Shown here: positions 35,001-42,758 of the stretch, in pieces
How the letters are laid out: every line of letters starts with the position of its first letter
Position numbering within the stretch: the first letter of the stretch is position 1
Source of the DNA: Novosphingobium sp.
GTDB lineage: Bacteria; Pseudomonadota; Alphaproteobacteria; Sphingomonadales; Sphingomonadaceae
DNA: 64,000 nt
Direction of reading: 5' to 3'
Assembly: GCF_027486195.1 (NCBI RefSeq)
Contig: NZ_JAIXPP010000016.1
Span: 60,086 to 124,085, forward strand
Notes under the pieces: model-generated
Databases searched by the model: none
What the model was told of the DNA's origin: nothing
Seen by the model: the letters and a program-made list of their open reading frames with translations, nothing else
Made by a program: the position numbers and the translations under genes

Positions 35001-35399
35001 TTAGCCGGGCGGTTCGAAGGGATTGGAAGCGGGGCCGAAGAGTTCGGGCTGCGCAGGATCACCGGCGGGGCGCAGCATTTCGAGCACCTCCTGCCGGGTG
35101 GGGACGCGCAAGGGCAGATCGACCTTGGGGTTCGGTATCGCGCTGGGGGTCAGGCCCCAGTCGTAATGTTCGCTGGCGCGCCAGGCGTGGCCGCAGAACA
35201 TGTTGCTGCACTGGTAGTAGATCTCGCGGTGCGTCGGCGTGATCTCGCGGCTCGTGCGGCGGCGACCGATGCAGGAGCAATGCGGGCAGCGCAGCGCGCC
35301 TGACTTGCTCGGCTGATCGGCGATATCGGTGATTTCCACGATCGCGGGCTCAACGCCGATGCTCTCGTGAGTGTCCCAGGCTCCCCCCATCGCGCTCAT
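35001..35399 (-). CDS. ogr: Ogr/Delta-type zinc-finger late gene activator
   Basis: 132 aa from the ATG at 35399 (ATGA overlap). The core LRCPHCSCIGRRRTSREITP, then EIYYQCSNMFCGHAWRASEH and LTPSAIPNP, is the unmistakable Ogr/Delta domain, with CxxC and CxxxxC zinc ligands. P2 Ogr and P4 Delta activate late promoters by binding a TGT/ACA dyad and contacting RNA polymerase. Here there are about 55 extra residues before the finger and a Pro-rich tail after it. It is encoded in the early operon rather than next to gene D as in P2, which would time late expression directly. Confidence 0.88.
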   Translation of the reverse strand: MSAMGGAWDTHESIGVEPAIVEITDIADQPSKSGALRCPHCSCIGRRRTSREITPTHREIYYQCSNMFCGHAWRASEHYDWGLTPSAIPNPKVDLPLRVPTRQEVLEMLRPAGDPAQPELFGPASNPFEPPG

Positions 35400-35563
35400 C
35401 CCCTCCACCGGGGCTTGGCGCGGCGGCGGAGCCACCCAGCGCTGTAGATCCGCTTCTGCGCATAGGCGGCGCGGATCTGGCTGGCGAGACGCTGCCGGGC
35501 AAACATGGCCCACGCACCATTGAAGGGGATGATGCGGAGCGTTGTACGCTTGATGGGGGTCAC
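35396..35563 (-). CDS. Small basic phage protein (55 aa)
   Basis: The GTG at 35563 overlaps the upstream stop (GTGA) and its own stop overlaps the ogr-like ATG. It begins VTPIKRTTLRIIPFNGAWAM and is very Arg-rich towards the end (LRRRAKPRWRG). Probably nucleic-acid-binding. Not recognised. Confidence 0.5.
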   Translation of the reverse strand: MTPIKRTTLRIIPFNGAWAMFARQRLASQIRAAYAQKRIYSAGWLRRRAKPRWRG

Positions 35564-36015
35564 TGGCCCTCTCCCAATCCATGCCGATCGAGCGCGGCTA
35601 TGCCGTCTGTCAGGGCCTCTATCGCTTCCTCCGCTTCGCGCCGCGCGGTGCGGCGCTTTGCGGGATCGTTGGTGGTGGCGGCATCGATCAGGGCGCTGAT
35701 CGCCTCTCCGCTTTCGCGCGCGGCGCGGCCGGCTGCGATGGCGAGATCGGGGCAAGTGGCATCGCGCGTGGCGAGTTCGAGCTGCAGCGTGAAGACCTGG
35801 TGGAACGGCGCATGATCGCCGCCCGAGGCGAGGAAGGCGCTATCAAGCCGCAGGGCATCGATGATCGAAATCTCGCTGTCTGCATCGGGATCAGACCACA
35901 TGCGCACGAGCCGCTCGCTGCGGCCCACCAGCATGGCGCACTTGTCCCAACCGATGCGCGCCGCGATCACCGTGAGCGCCCGGTGGAAGGTGAGAGGCTC
36001 GCGGCGCTTGGTCAT
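35560..36015 (-). CDS. Putative phage DNA-binding regulatory protein (151 aa)
   Basis: MTKRREPLTFHRALTVIAAR, then GWDKCAMLVGRSERLVRMWS and DSEISIIDALRLDSAF, resembles the helix-turn-helix of CII/Cox-like regulators. The C-terminal half is helical with Ala/Arg repeats. It is the second gene of the early operon, overlapping the Cro-like gene by four bases, which fits an early transcription regulator. Family assignment is tentative. Confidence 0.55.
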   Translation of the reverse strand: MTKRREPLTFHRALTVIAARIGWDKCAMLVGRSERLVRMWSDPDADSEISIIDALRLDSAFLASGGDHAPFHQVFTLQLELATRDATCPDLAIAAGRAARESGEAISALIDAATTNDPAKRRTARREAEEAIEALTDGIAALDRHGLGEGQ

Positions 36016-36311
36016 GCCGCCTGCCCCTGCAAACCGCTGTTCCGATTGAAAGAGACGCGCTCAGTTCCCTGATCTACCCCGCGCCAGGCAGGGGGCGCAG
36101 CGGGTGCATCCGCCGGATAGATATCGGGACGCAGATCATGACGAGACACGCCGTAGATGCGCTCGCAGACCAGCACGAGTTCGGCGGGGATCATCCCGTG
36201 CCCGTTCACCCAGCGCGAAATGCTGGGCTGCGAAACATCGAGATCGAGCGCCATTTTGACCTGCCCACCGGCACGGTCTTTGCATCGGCGAAGGGCTTCT
36301 ACGGGCGTCAT
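36012..36311 (-). CDS. Cro/YdaS-like repressor, first gene of the early operon
   Basis: 99 aa from the ATG at 36311. MTPVEALRRCKDRAGGQVKM, then LDVSQPSISRWVNGHGMIPA and CERIYGVSRHDLRPDIYP, is the YdaS/Cro helix-turn-helix typical of a divergently encoded partner of a CI repressor. A longer in-frame start at 36359 is possible, but the predicted -10 box lies at 36319-36324. That would place transcription start at or next to 36311 and rule out the longer form from this promoter. It probably shuts off the repressor gene during lytic growth. Confidence 0.8.
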   Translation of the reverse strand: MTPVEALRRCKDRAGGQVKMALDLDVSQPSISRWVNGHGMIPAELVLVCERIYGVSRHDLRPDIYPADAPAAPPAWRGVDQGTERVSFNRNSGLQGQAA

Positions 36312-36318
36312 GCAAAGA

Positions 36319-36347
36319 TTGATATTCTTAAAATCATACACGGTCAA
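36319..36347 (-). promoter_or_regulatory. Predicted early (lytic) promoter
   Basis: On the minus strand, -35 TTGACC (36347-36342) and -10 TATCAA (36324-36319) are separated by 17 bp. Transcription would start about seven bases later, at or beside the ATG of the Cro-like gene, giving an almost leaderless mRNA. The flanking AT-rich region up to the repressor start should contain the operators. Confidence 0.55.
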
Positions 36348-36378
36348 TACGAAACTCATAGTTCCGCGCCCGACTGCC

Positions 36379-37215
36379 ATGAGTAGGGTTGTGAAGATGG
36401 CAAAGACACGCTCGATCACGGCTGACCGGCTCGCCGCGCGCATGGATGAAATCGGCGTGTCGCAGGAGTCGCTGGCCTCGGCGATCGGCTGCACGCAAGG
36501 CGCGATCAGCAAGATCTTGACCGGCGATTCGCGCAATTCGCGGCTGCTGCCGAAGATCGCCAACAACCTCGCGGTGAACCTGAATTGGCTGCTCGGCGTC
36601 ACCGATCTCAAGATTGATATGGTCGACGTCGAGGGCGAGCAAATCAGCGAGGATACGCTGGCGGCCATGCGCGCCGGCGTGATCGAGAACCGGCTTCAAA
36701 AGCCCGAACAGCTCGCCCCGGCAAAGGGTACAGAGGACAAGCGGCTCGGCTTTCGTGGTTTTCCAAGCGGGCAAGAGTCCGCCTTGGCCGAACAGGCTGC
36801 CGAGCTGGGCATGGTCGCGGTACGCGAGCTGGATCTTGCGTTCGGCATGGGGGCGACGTTCCTGGATGTGCCGGTGACCGAGCGGGTGCGCTACTTCCCG
36901 CGCGAGTGGCTGCGCCAGTTCACGAGGGCTGCGCCGGAACATCTTGCCTGGGTGCAAGGCGTCGGAGATTCGATGACCCCGACGCTGCTCGATAGCGACA
37001 CGCTGCTGCTCGACCTTTCAAAGAGGTCTCTCAGTATGTCCGACCAGATCTGGGCGCTCTCTTATTGCGGGCTCGGCATGGTCAAGCGGCTGCGGCCGAC
37101 GCCGGAAGGCGGGCTGCGCCTGCTTTCCGATAACCAGGCGGTGCCGGAGGAGACCTCGCACGATGGCGAGGTGGAGTTGATCGGACGGGTGGTGGCTTTC
37201 ACGCGGAAACTGTGA
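36379..37215 (+). CDS. CI/LexA-type prophage repressor (XRE HTH plus S24 peptidase)
   Basis: 278 aa from the ATG at 36379 (272 aa if the ATG at 36397 is used). The N-terminal XRE helix-turn-helix is ESLASAIGCTQGAISKILTG. The C-terminal S24 domain has catalytic Ser in QGVGDSMTPTL and Lys in GLGMVKRLRPT. Such repressors self-cleave on RecA filaments after DNA damage, so the prophage is probably SOS-inducible. It is divergent from the Cro-like gene, sharing the operator region 36312-36378. The in-frame extension back to 36157 runs through the Cro-like gene and is rejected. Two further genes follow closely. Confidence 0.9.
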   Translation: MSRVVKMAKTRSITADRLAARMDEIGVSQESLASAIGCTQGAISKILTGDSRNSRLLPKIANNLAVNLNWLLGVTDLKIDMVDVEGEQISEDTLAAMRAGVIENRLQKPEQLAPAKGTEDKRLGFRGFPSGQESALAEQAAELGMVAVRELDLAFGMGATFLDVPVTERVRYFPREWLRQFTRAAPEHLAWVQGVGDSMTPTLLDSDTLLLDLSKRSLSMSDQIWALSYCGLGMVKRLRPTPEGGLRLLSDNQAVPEETSHDGEVELIGRVVAFTRKL

Positions 37216-37224
37216 GGGGAAGGG

Positions 37225-37743
37225 ATGATCGATTTTCGTGTTGTCTGGTCTGCTGCGGCTGCTTTTGCGCTTGCCGCTTGCAGTTCCGGGCCAGCGACAA
37301 TCTCTGGATCATCCCCTGGGGTGCGCGACGTAAAGGTGACTGGTCCGAACATCAATGTTCGCATCGAGCAGGAAGCCAGAGCATTCGAAGGATCAGCTGT
37401 CAAAGAGACGGCCATGTTGATCGAACCAGTAGTATTGGCAATCAAGTCTGGCGTGCCCGGCCCGACCAACGAAACACAGCGTGTCGTTTTCGATGTCAGG
37501 TATGGCAAGCCGCTGCACGAGGGCGATCCTGCGCCGGATCGCTTCGGCACCATCAACATTCCTCTGGATGCGATCAAGTCGTTCGAACCCGGTGGCGGGT
37601 CAGTGCTTGAGCTGGCCGAAACCTATGACGACGGATCAGGCGCGAGCGCGGAAGCTGCTTTGAAGAGTTGCCAGGAGGGGAGCGTCTTTGTCGCCGATTC
37701 CCCGCATTTTTGCGGTCTCGTCATTGCTGCGGCCATTAGATGA
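37225..37743 (+). CDS. Putative prophage lipoprotein (lysogenic conversion candidate)
   Basis: 172 aa with a signal peptide and lipobox (AAAAFALAACSSG; Cys about residue 19), so it is exported and anchored by lipid. The mature part is beta-rich and hydrophilic, with no recognised family. A strong GAGGGGAAGGG precedes the ATG, nine bases after the repressor stop. It is probably expressed with the repressor in the lysogen and may alter the host envelope. Confidence 0.7.
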   Translation: MIDFRVVWSAAAAFALAACSSGPATISGSSPGVRDVKVTGPNINVRIEQEARAFEGSAVKETAMLIEPVVLAIKSGVPGPTNETQRVVFDVRYGKPLHEGDPAPDRFGTINIPLDAIKSFEPGGGSVLELAETYDDGSGASAEAALKSCQEGSVFVADSPHFCGLVIAAAIR

Positions 37744-38018
37744 ATCGACGCGCCATCATCGTCGGGCTGATTGCCGCAGCGCTGACCATGCCGGTGGATG
37801 CGCTGGCGCGGCCGCGCAAAAAGAACAGCGGAGACAAGCCGCGCAGCGGGCGCGGGGCGCGTGGCGGCAATGCGCGAAGTGGCGGAAGCGGTGATCGCGA
37901 TGCCTTTTATCCAAACTGCTCTGCCGCCCGTGCTGCTGGTGCCGCGCCGCTGCGCGAGGGCGATGGCGGCTATTCGCGCCGCCTCGACCGCGATGGCGAC
38001 GGGATCGCCTGCGAGTAG
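37740..38018 (+). CDS. Secreted excalibur-domain protein
   Basis: 92 aa. Signal peptide (RAIIVGLIAAALTMPVDALA), a basic Gly/Arg-rich linker, then the excalibur calcium-binding motif FYPNCSAARAAGAAPLREGD and LDRDGDGIACE. It overlaps the lipoprotein gene by four bases (ATGA). It converges with gene D at 38018/38019 with no space for a terminator. Likely a periplasmic or surface protein of the lysogen. Confidence 0.8.
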   Translation: MNRRAIIVGLIAAALTMPVDALARPRKKNSGDKPRSGRGARGGNARSGGSGDRDAFYPNCSAARAAGAAPLREGDGGYSRRLDRDGDGIACE

Positions 38019-39053
38019 CTAACCCGCCACCTCCATGCTCAGCCGGGTCTTCAGGCCGCTAGAATCCATTGTGTGATCGGCGCTGGCGATCTGCCACATT
38101 TCCCGGTCGATGTGGGCGCGGAAGCCGGTGGCCGCGATGGGCGTGCCGGGGGTAAGCAGCGGGTTGCCCCAGGCGAGGGTGACTTCCAGCGTGGCGCTGG
38201 CCCGCTTCTGGCGGCCCAATTCGGACTGGGCGGCGGTGGCTGCATCTTCCTCGCTCGCGTAGATCCCCTTGAGCCGCTTCTTGCGTGTCCCGCCCACGCG
38301 CACGGTCTTGCGCTTGCCTTCGTCGGAATCATGCCACTGCGCTTCGGCGCCGTCCTGATCCTTCTCGCGGCTCGCGCGGCGCCAGCTCGCCTCGGCGCAT
38401 CGGCTGCGCGGGATCACGGCGGCGGGGATGGCCTTGCCGGTGGCGGTGGTGGCGCTGCCGAGCGGGGCGAAGAGGAGGCAGCCCGCCTTGACCGTGGCCA
38501 CCGCATCGTGATGCCGGCCGAGATCGCGCAGAAACTGCATGTCGGACTTGTTGTGCTGCTCTGCCACGCCCACGCCGCGTTCGCCGAGATCGGGGTGGCA
38601 GCGGGGCTGGAGGCCATTGTCCGCGGCGAGTTGGCCGATGACCGCGCCGACCGTCTGCCCCTGCCAGATGCGGGTCTTGCGCTTGCGGAAATCGCCTTTC
38701 AGGTCCGCGCTGCGGGCGGTGATCATCACCTTGTCCGGCGGGCCATCCCAGCTCACCTCATCCACGGTGAAGCTGCCCTTGTCGACCAGCCCGGTGGGAA
38801 CCAGCGTGCCCCGGTCCCAGCCCAGCGCCACTGTGAGGATGGAGCCCTGCGGCGGCGGCGCGAACAGGCCGTCGCTATCGTCGACTGATATCTCCAGCTC
38901 ATCCGCTTCCTCGCCCAGCTTCTCGGAGAGCCGCAGGGACAGCAGGCGCGGGGCATAGGTGGCGGTGAGGTCTTGCCCATCGAGCGTGACGCGCCAGGCG
39001 GCGCGGGGCTGGACATAAGCTGCAGTCTGATCCGGCAGGCTTGCCACGATCAA
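38019..39053 (-). CDS. D: P2 gpD-like late control/tail hub protein
   Basis: 344 aa, phage late control D family: RVTLDGQDLTATYAPRLLSL near the start, DDSDGLFAPPPQGS, and a middle with GQTVGAVIGQLAADNGL. gpD is the tail hub connecting spike and tube, related to T4 gp27. It is the last gene of the minus-strand tail operon and overlaps gene U by four bases. Confidence 0.9.
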   Translation of the reverse strand: MIVASLPDQTAAYVQPRAAWRVTLDGQDLTATYAPRLLSLRLSEKLGEEADELEISVDDSDGLFAPPPQGSILTVALGWDRGTLVPTGLVDKGSFTVDEVSWDGPPDKVMITARSADLKGDFRKRKTRIWQGQTVGAVIGQLAADNGLQPRCHPDLGERGVGVAEQHNKSDMQFLRDLGRHHDAVATVKAGCLLFAPLGSATTATGKAIPAAVIPRSRCAEASWRRASREKDQDGAEAQWHDSDEGKRKTVRVGGTRKKRLKGIYASEEDAATAAQSELGRQKRASATLEVTLAWGNPLLTPGTPIAATGFRAHIDREMWQIASADHTMDSSGLKTRLSMEVAG

Positions 39054-39424
39054 TCGACCCGGCTGAGTTCGATGGTGAAGTCGTTGCGGCGCGCCTCACC
39101 CCGATCGAGGAGGTTGCCCCGGTCTTCGGTGAGCCGCTCGATCGTAAAGGTGCCGATCACGTTGCCGTAGCCATCGACCAGCGGCCAAGCCTCGCCCTCT
39201 GCCGCCATCTGGGCGAGGGTTTCGAGAGCGTAATAATCGCCCACCAGCTCGGGCACCAGCGTGCCGGACAGGGTGACGCGGTCCTCACCCGGCCCGGCAA
39301 ACTGCGCCGCCGGCCGCGCGCCGAAGCGATCGGTGCGCGGGTGCCGCCAATCCCGCTCGCGCTGCATCTTTTCGAACAGCGTGGTGTCGGTATCGAAAAC
39401 GAAGAGGCCAAGGGCAGCGAGCAT
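39050..39424 (-). CDS. U: P2 gpU-like tail protein
   Basis: 124 aa. MLAALGLFVFDTDTTLFEKM, a C-proximal EDRVTLSGTLVPELVG and IGTFTIERLTEDRG match the gpU family of tail-terminator proteins. Slightly shorter than in P2. Its start overlaps the tape-measure stop by one base. Confidence 0.9.
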   Translation of the reverse strand: MLAALGLFVFDTDTTLFEKMQRERDWRHPRTDRFGARPAAQFAGPGEDRVTLSGTLVPELVGDYYALETLAQMAAEGEAWPLVDGYGNVIGTFTIERLTEDRGNLLDRGEARRNDFTIELSRVD

Positions 39425-41652
39425 CAGAAGTCGTCCTGATAACTGGAACGGCGGGCGCGGCCCTGGCGGCGATCGAGCAGGCGGGCGACGCGCTCGGCCA
39501 GCGCCTGCGGATCTTCACCCGGCTGCTGGTATATCTGGATCGTGATCGGTGCGGCGCCGCCGCGTGCCCCGCCAGCGCCGCCAGCAGCTGCAGGAGAGGC
39601 AAAGGACGGCCCGGCGAGGGTGAGCGCGCCTGCACCTGCCACGGCGCCCGCCATGCGGCCCATGGCGCGCAGAGGGGTCCTGCCGCCCTGATCGATGCCG
39701 GAGGCCAGACCGGCTGTCATGTGCCCGCCCATGGCCATCATGAGGCGCGAGGGGGACTTGATGCCGAAGAAAGCCTTGAAGGCGTTCACGCCGTTGCGCG
39801 CCACCTCCAGCAGCCGGTTGCGCAGGCCGAAGGGATCGATCATCGAGAGCAGGCCGCTCATCATCATGGAGCCCAGATTGGACAGCCAGCCCGGCGCGGC
39901 AGAGAGCGTATCCTTCACCCACTGCCACCCGGTGGCGAACGCGGTCCGGATCTTGCCCCAGTTCGAATAGACCAGATAGGCCACGAGGGCGACGGCCGCG
40001 CCGATCGCGACGATAGCCAGGATCATCGGATTAGCCAGCAGCATGAGCCCTGCCTGCATGACGCCGCGAGCCATAAACAGCGCTGCCATGCGCAGCACGC
40101 CGAAGGCCTGCGCCACCTGCGGGAAGACGGCCGCGAGCGAGCCCAGTGCGCGCCACTTCATCACCACGCCCCAAAGGGTGGAGAACGGCCCCAGCGCGGC
40201 CCCGAGCACATATTGCAGCGCGCCGAAACCAATGCGGGTGGCAATCAGCGCGGTGACCAGCGTGGTAAGGCCGCTGGCCAGCCTCGGGTTCGCCTGCGCC
40301 CACTGGCCCACGCCCATCATCAGGCTGTTGACCATGCCGAGGACTCGAGTCCCCGCCGGGAGGACGGTGTTGCCGAGCGTGATCGCCAGCTCGGAGGCGC
40401 TGCCCTTGAAGGCCTGCCACGCGATGCTGGCATCCTGCGCCTCACGCTGGCGGAAGGCGGCATCGACCGTGCCGGCGGCCCCGGTCGAGATCTGTTCGCG
40501 GATCTTCCGATAATCGCCCATATCGAGGATGAGCTGGCGGAGCGCGCCCTGCGCCTGCATGTCCTCGAACGCGAACGACAGCTTCGAGAGATCGCCGCCG
40601 GTGGCCTTCTTCGTGATATCGGCGATGGCTTCAAGCGGGGTCTTCCCCTCGGCATAGGCGCGCTTCAGGGCATTGGGCAGATCGACGCCGAAGTTCTTTT
40701 GAAAGGCCTGCGCGGTGCTCTTGCTGTTGATCTTGGCCAGCAGGTTCTGGACGTTGTTGGCGGCGGTGGCGGAATCGCCGGTGCCGCGCCGGGCGATTTG
40801 TAGCGCGGCGGTGAGATCGGCCACGGCGCTTACGCCCTGCTGTCCCAGCGCGCGGGCCGATGCGGTGAGCGCAGGGAAGTATTGCGCCATATCCCGCACC
40901 TCGAACGCGCCCGCCTTGCCGCCGGCAGCCATGATATCGAGCGCGCGGCCGGTATCGGCGAGGCCCACCTTCAGGTTGTTGAGGTTCGAGAAGGCGGCGT
41001 TCGCGCCATCGGCGATATCGACCTTGAAGGCGGTGCCGAGGCGGCTGATCGGGCCGATCATGTCTACAGCCTGGCGCGGATCAAGGCCCATGCCGGCGAG
41101 CACATCGACCCCGCCGCGCAAGTTTTCCGGCAGTTGGTGCGCGGCGCGGGCGGCGGCAAGGATGTTGCGCGCCATCTGTGCCGTCTCGGCGTTGGAGAGC
41201 TCGGCCTTCTGCTGGATATCGACCATGCCGCTGGAGAAATCCATGGCAGCCGATCCGGCCAGAATGAAAGGCGCGGAAAGGCTGGCGCCGCCGATGACGT
41301 TTGATGCCCCTTGCGAGCGCAGGGCCTGCCCGCGCGAGGCGATGCGGGCGCTTTCGTTGTCGATCACGTTGATGCGCTTCTGTCGCTCGATCTGGGTGTT
41401 CACGCGCGCCATGGCATCGGCCAGCGCGCGTTGCCGGTTGATCAGCGGCGTGACGTTGCCGGTGGCTTTGGCGATCTCGCGGTCGAGTTCGGCCATCTCG
41501 CCCTTCAGCTTCTTCGCCTCGGCAAACATGGGCCGCAGCGCCTGCGTGCCGGTGCGGCCCAGCCCGATGATGCTGCGCAGCGCGCCGGAGAGCTTGTCCT
41601 GCCCGACGAACGACACGATCAGCGAGAGCTTGTTGTCGGCCACCGACCTCAA
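39424..41652 (-). CDS. T: Tail tape measure protein (P2 gpT-like)
   Basis: 742 aa. The N-terminal helical region and a TMP core with GGKAGAFEVRDMAQYFPALT are followed by a hydrophobic segment (about 530-600: VAIGAAVALVAYLVY) and a C-terminal MMAMGGHMTAGLASGIDQGG. It sets tail length and probably helps DNA entry. In the expected position downstream of the E/E' frameshift pair. Confidence 0.93.
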   Translation of the reverse strand: MRSVADNKLSLIVSFVGQDKLSGALRSIIGLGRTGTQALRPMFAEAKKLKGEMAELDREIAKATGNVTPLINRQRALADAMARVNTQIERQKRINVIDNESARIASRGQALRSQGASNVIGGASLSAPFILAGSAAMDFSSGMVDIQQKAELSNAETAQMARNILAAARAAHQLPENLRGGVDVLAGMGLDPRQAVDMIGPISRLGTAFKVDIADGANAAFSNLNNLKVGLADTGRALDIMAAGGKAGAFEVRDMAQYFPALTASARALGQQGVSAVADLTAALQIARRGTGDSATAANNVQNLLAKINSKSTAQAFQKNFGVDLPNALKRAYAEGKTPLEAIADITKKATGGDLSKLSFAFEDMQAQGALRQLILDMGDYRKIREQISTGAAGTVDAAFRQREAQDASIAWQAFKGSASELAITLGNTVLPAGTRVLGMVNSLMMGVGQWAQANPRLASGLTTLVTALIATRIGFGALQYVLGAALGPFSTLWGVVMKWRALGSLAAVFPQVAQAFGVLRMAALFMARGVMQAGLMLLANPMILAIVAIGAAVALVAYLVYSNWGKIRTAFATGWQWVKDTLSAAPGWLSNLGSMMMSGLLSMIDPFGLRNRLLEVARNGVNAFKAFFGIKSPSRLMMAMGGHMTAGLASGIDQGGRTPLRAMGRMAGAVAGAGALTLAGPSFASPAAAGGAGGARGGAAPITIQIYQQPGEDPQALAERVARLLDRRQGRARRSSYQDDF

Positions 41653-41658
41653 TCCTTT

Positions 41659-41787
41659 CTATTCCGGCGCGTGCATGCGGTTCCAGCGATCGATGGCGAG
41701 GCCGCGCCACATCATCAGGTCTGCCAGATCCAGCGCCGCCATCTCGCTTAGCGGCCAGTGAAAGACAGCGGCAATATCGGCCATCAT
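41659..41787 (-). CDS. E': GpE-family tail protein (E' region, 42 aa)
   Basis: The peptide begins MMADIAAVFHWPLSEMAALD and ends in WNRMHAPE; the FHWPLSEM/DL..W pattern is the GpE family, so short that it is often missed. The ATG overlaps the stop of E. It is more likely expressed as the C-terminal part of an E+E' fusion: the -1 frame is open from the slippery heptamer at 41847-41853 through to this stop, giving a 157-residue fusion. In P2 the equivalent E+E' is made by -1 frameshifting and assists tail assembly. Confidence 0.85.
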   Translation of the reverse strand: MMADIAAVFHWPLSEMAALDLADLMMWRGLAIDRWNRMHAPE

Positions 41788-42131
41788 GCTCTCGGCGCTG
41801 AGGCCCCCATCGCTTCTTCGATCAGAGTTTTCTGAGCCGAGGTCACGAAAAAAAGATGGATGGTCCCTGCCGCCTCCGCGATGTCTTCAGCTTCGAGCTG
41901 GGCGGCTTCGTGGGCGGTGATGATCGGCATGGAGATACGCGGCAGAAGGGCGATGACGCTGGATACATCGCCCACCATGAGGCTCTGAATATTGAGACCG
42001 CGCAGCTCGCCGCCCTTTGGCTTGCGCAGGGTCAGCTGGGTGATCGCGCCGCCCTCGCGCTGGATCGGATACTGCAGGTGCAGCGTGGCGGTAGCCGGGG
42101 AAGCGGGTGGCGCGGTTGTCGGTTCGGTCAT
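41784..42131 (-). CDS. E: P2 gpE-like tail assembly chaperone
   Basis: 115 aa. LHLQYPIQREGGAITQLTLR and KGGELRGLNIQ fit the gp41/gpE tail assembly family. It is followed by the small GpE reading frame in -1 register. It probably coats the tape measure during assembly. Confidence 0.88.
   Translation of the reverse strand: MTEPTTAPPASPATATLHLQYPIQREGGAITQLTLRKPKGGELRGLNIQSLMVGDVSSVIALLPRISMPIITAHEAAQLEAEDIAEAAGTIHLFFVTSAQKTLIEEAMGASAPRA
41847..41853 (-). promoter_or_regulatory. -1 ribosomal frameshift slippery site (T TTT TTC)
   Basis: Within E the zero-frame codons are CTT TTT TTC, which gives the heptamer X XXY YYZ. A slip of one base leads into CGT GAC CTC and stays open for 20 codons to the ATG ATG of E', which is in that same frame. 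Position and arrangement are as in the P2 E/E+E' signal. Confidence 0.8.
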
Positions 42132-42205
42132 GGCAGCGGGCCTTTCAGATCAGCGGGCGGAAGGTCTCCCTCCCGGCGTGCCCGCCAGCCACCGGGAGGA
42201 AGGTC

Positions 42206-42715
42206 TTACGCTCCGATGGCGGCGCGGATCTCGGCGTAGCGATCGACGCCGAAGACCACGAAGATTGCGTTGACGAGATCGATCTCCATCCACTGCACGC
42301 CGTCGACGGTGAGGCTGTAGTAACTGCAGCCGAGCTTGTACTTGTGTTGGGTGTTGTCCCCCGCCTTGGCGTTGCCCCAGTCGATTTCCTTCCAGCGGCC
42401 GAGGCAGGCGATTTCCACCGCCTGGACTTCGCCGGTCTGGTCGTTCTGGTAGGCACCGGCGAAGCGGGTGAGCGCGGCATCGATGGCGGGGGCACCGAAC
42501 TGGCGGAGCGCGCCTGCGATCAGGCCAGCCATGGTGATGCCCAGCTCGATCTTGTCGAGCCCCATGTCGATATCGACCGGGCCGATCATGCCGCCGCCCC
42601 GGAAATCTTCGACCTTGAGCATGATCTTGGGCAGTTCGACCTCCTCGATCTCGCCCAGATAGCCGGAGCCATCGATGTAGAAGTTGAGGTTCTTCAGCTT
42701 GGAAGGGAAACCCAT
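42206..42715 (-). CDS. FII: Major tail tube protein (P2 gpFII-like)
   Basis: 169 aa. NLNFYIDGSGYLGEIEEVEL, PKIMLKVEDFRGGGMIGPVD, and C-terminal IDLVNAIFVVFGVDRYAEIR are characteristic of gpFII. It polymerises inside the contractile sheath. It directly follows the sheath gene. Confidence 0.93.
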   Translation of the reverse strand: MGFPSKLKNLNFYIDGSGYLGEIEEVELPKIMLKVEDFRGGGMIGPVDIDMGLDKIELGITMAGLIAGALRQFGAPAIDAALTRFAGAYQNDQTGEVQAVEIACLGRWKEIDWGNAKAGDNTQHKYKLGCSYYSLTVDGVQWMEIDLVNAIFVVFGVDRYAEIRAAIGA

Positions 42716-42758
42716 GGCCTATGCTCCGAAAAGGGGTGGGGACTTCGCGCGGGGCCGC

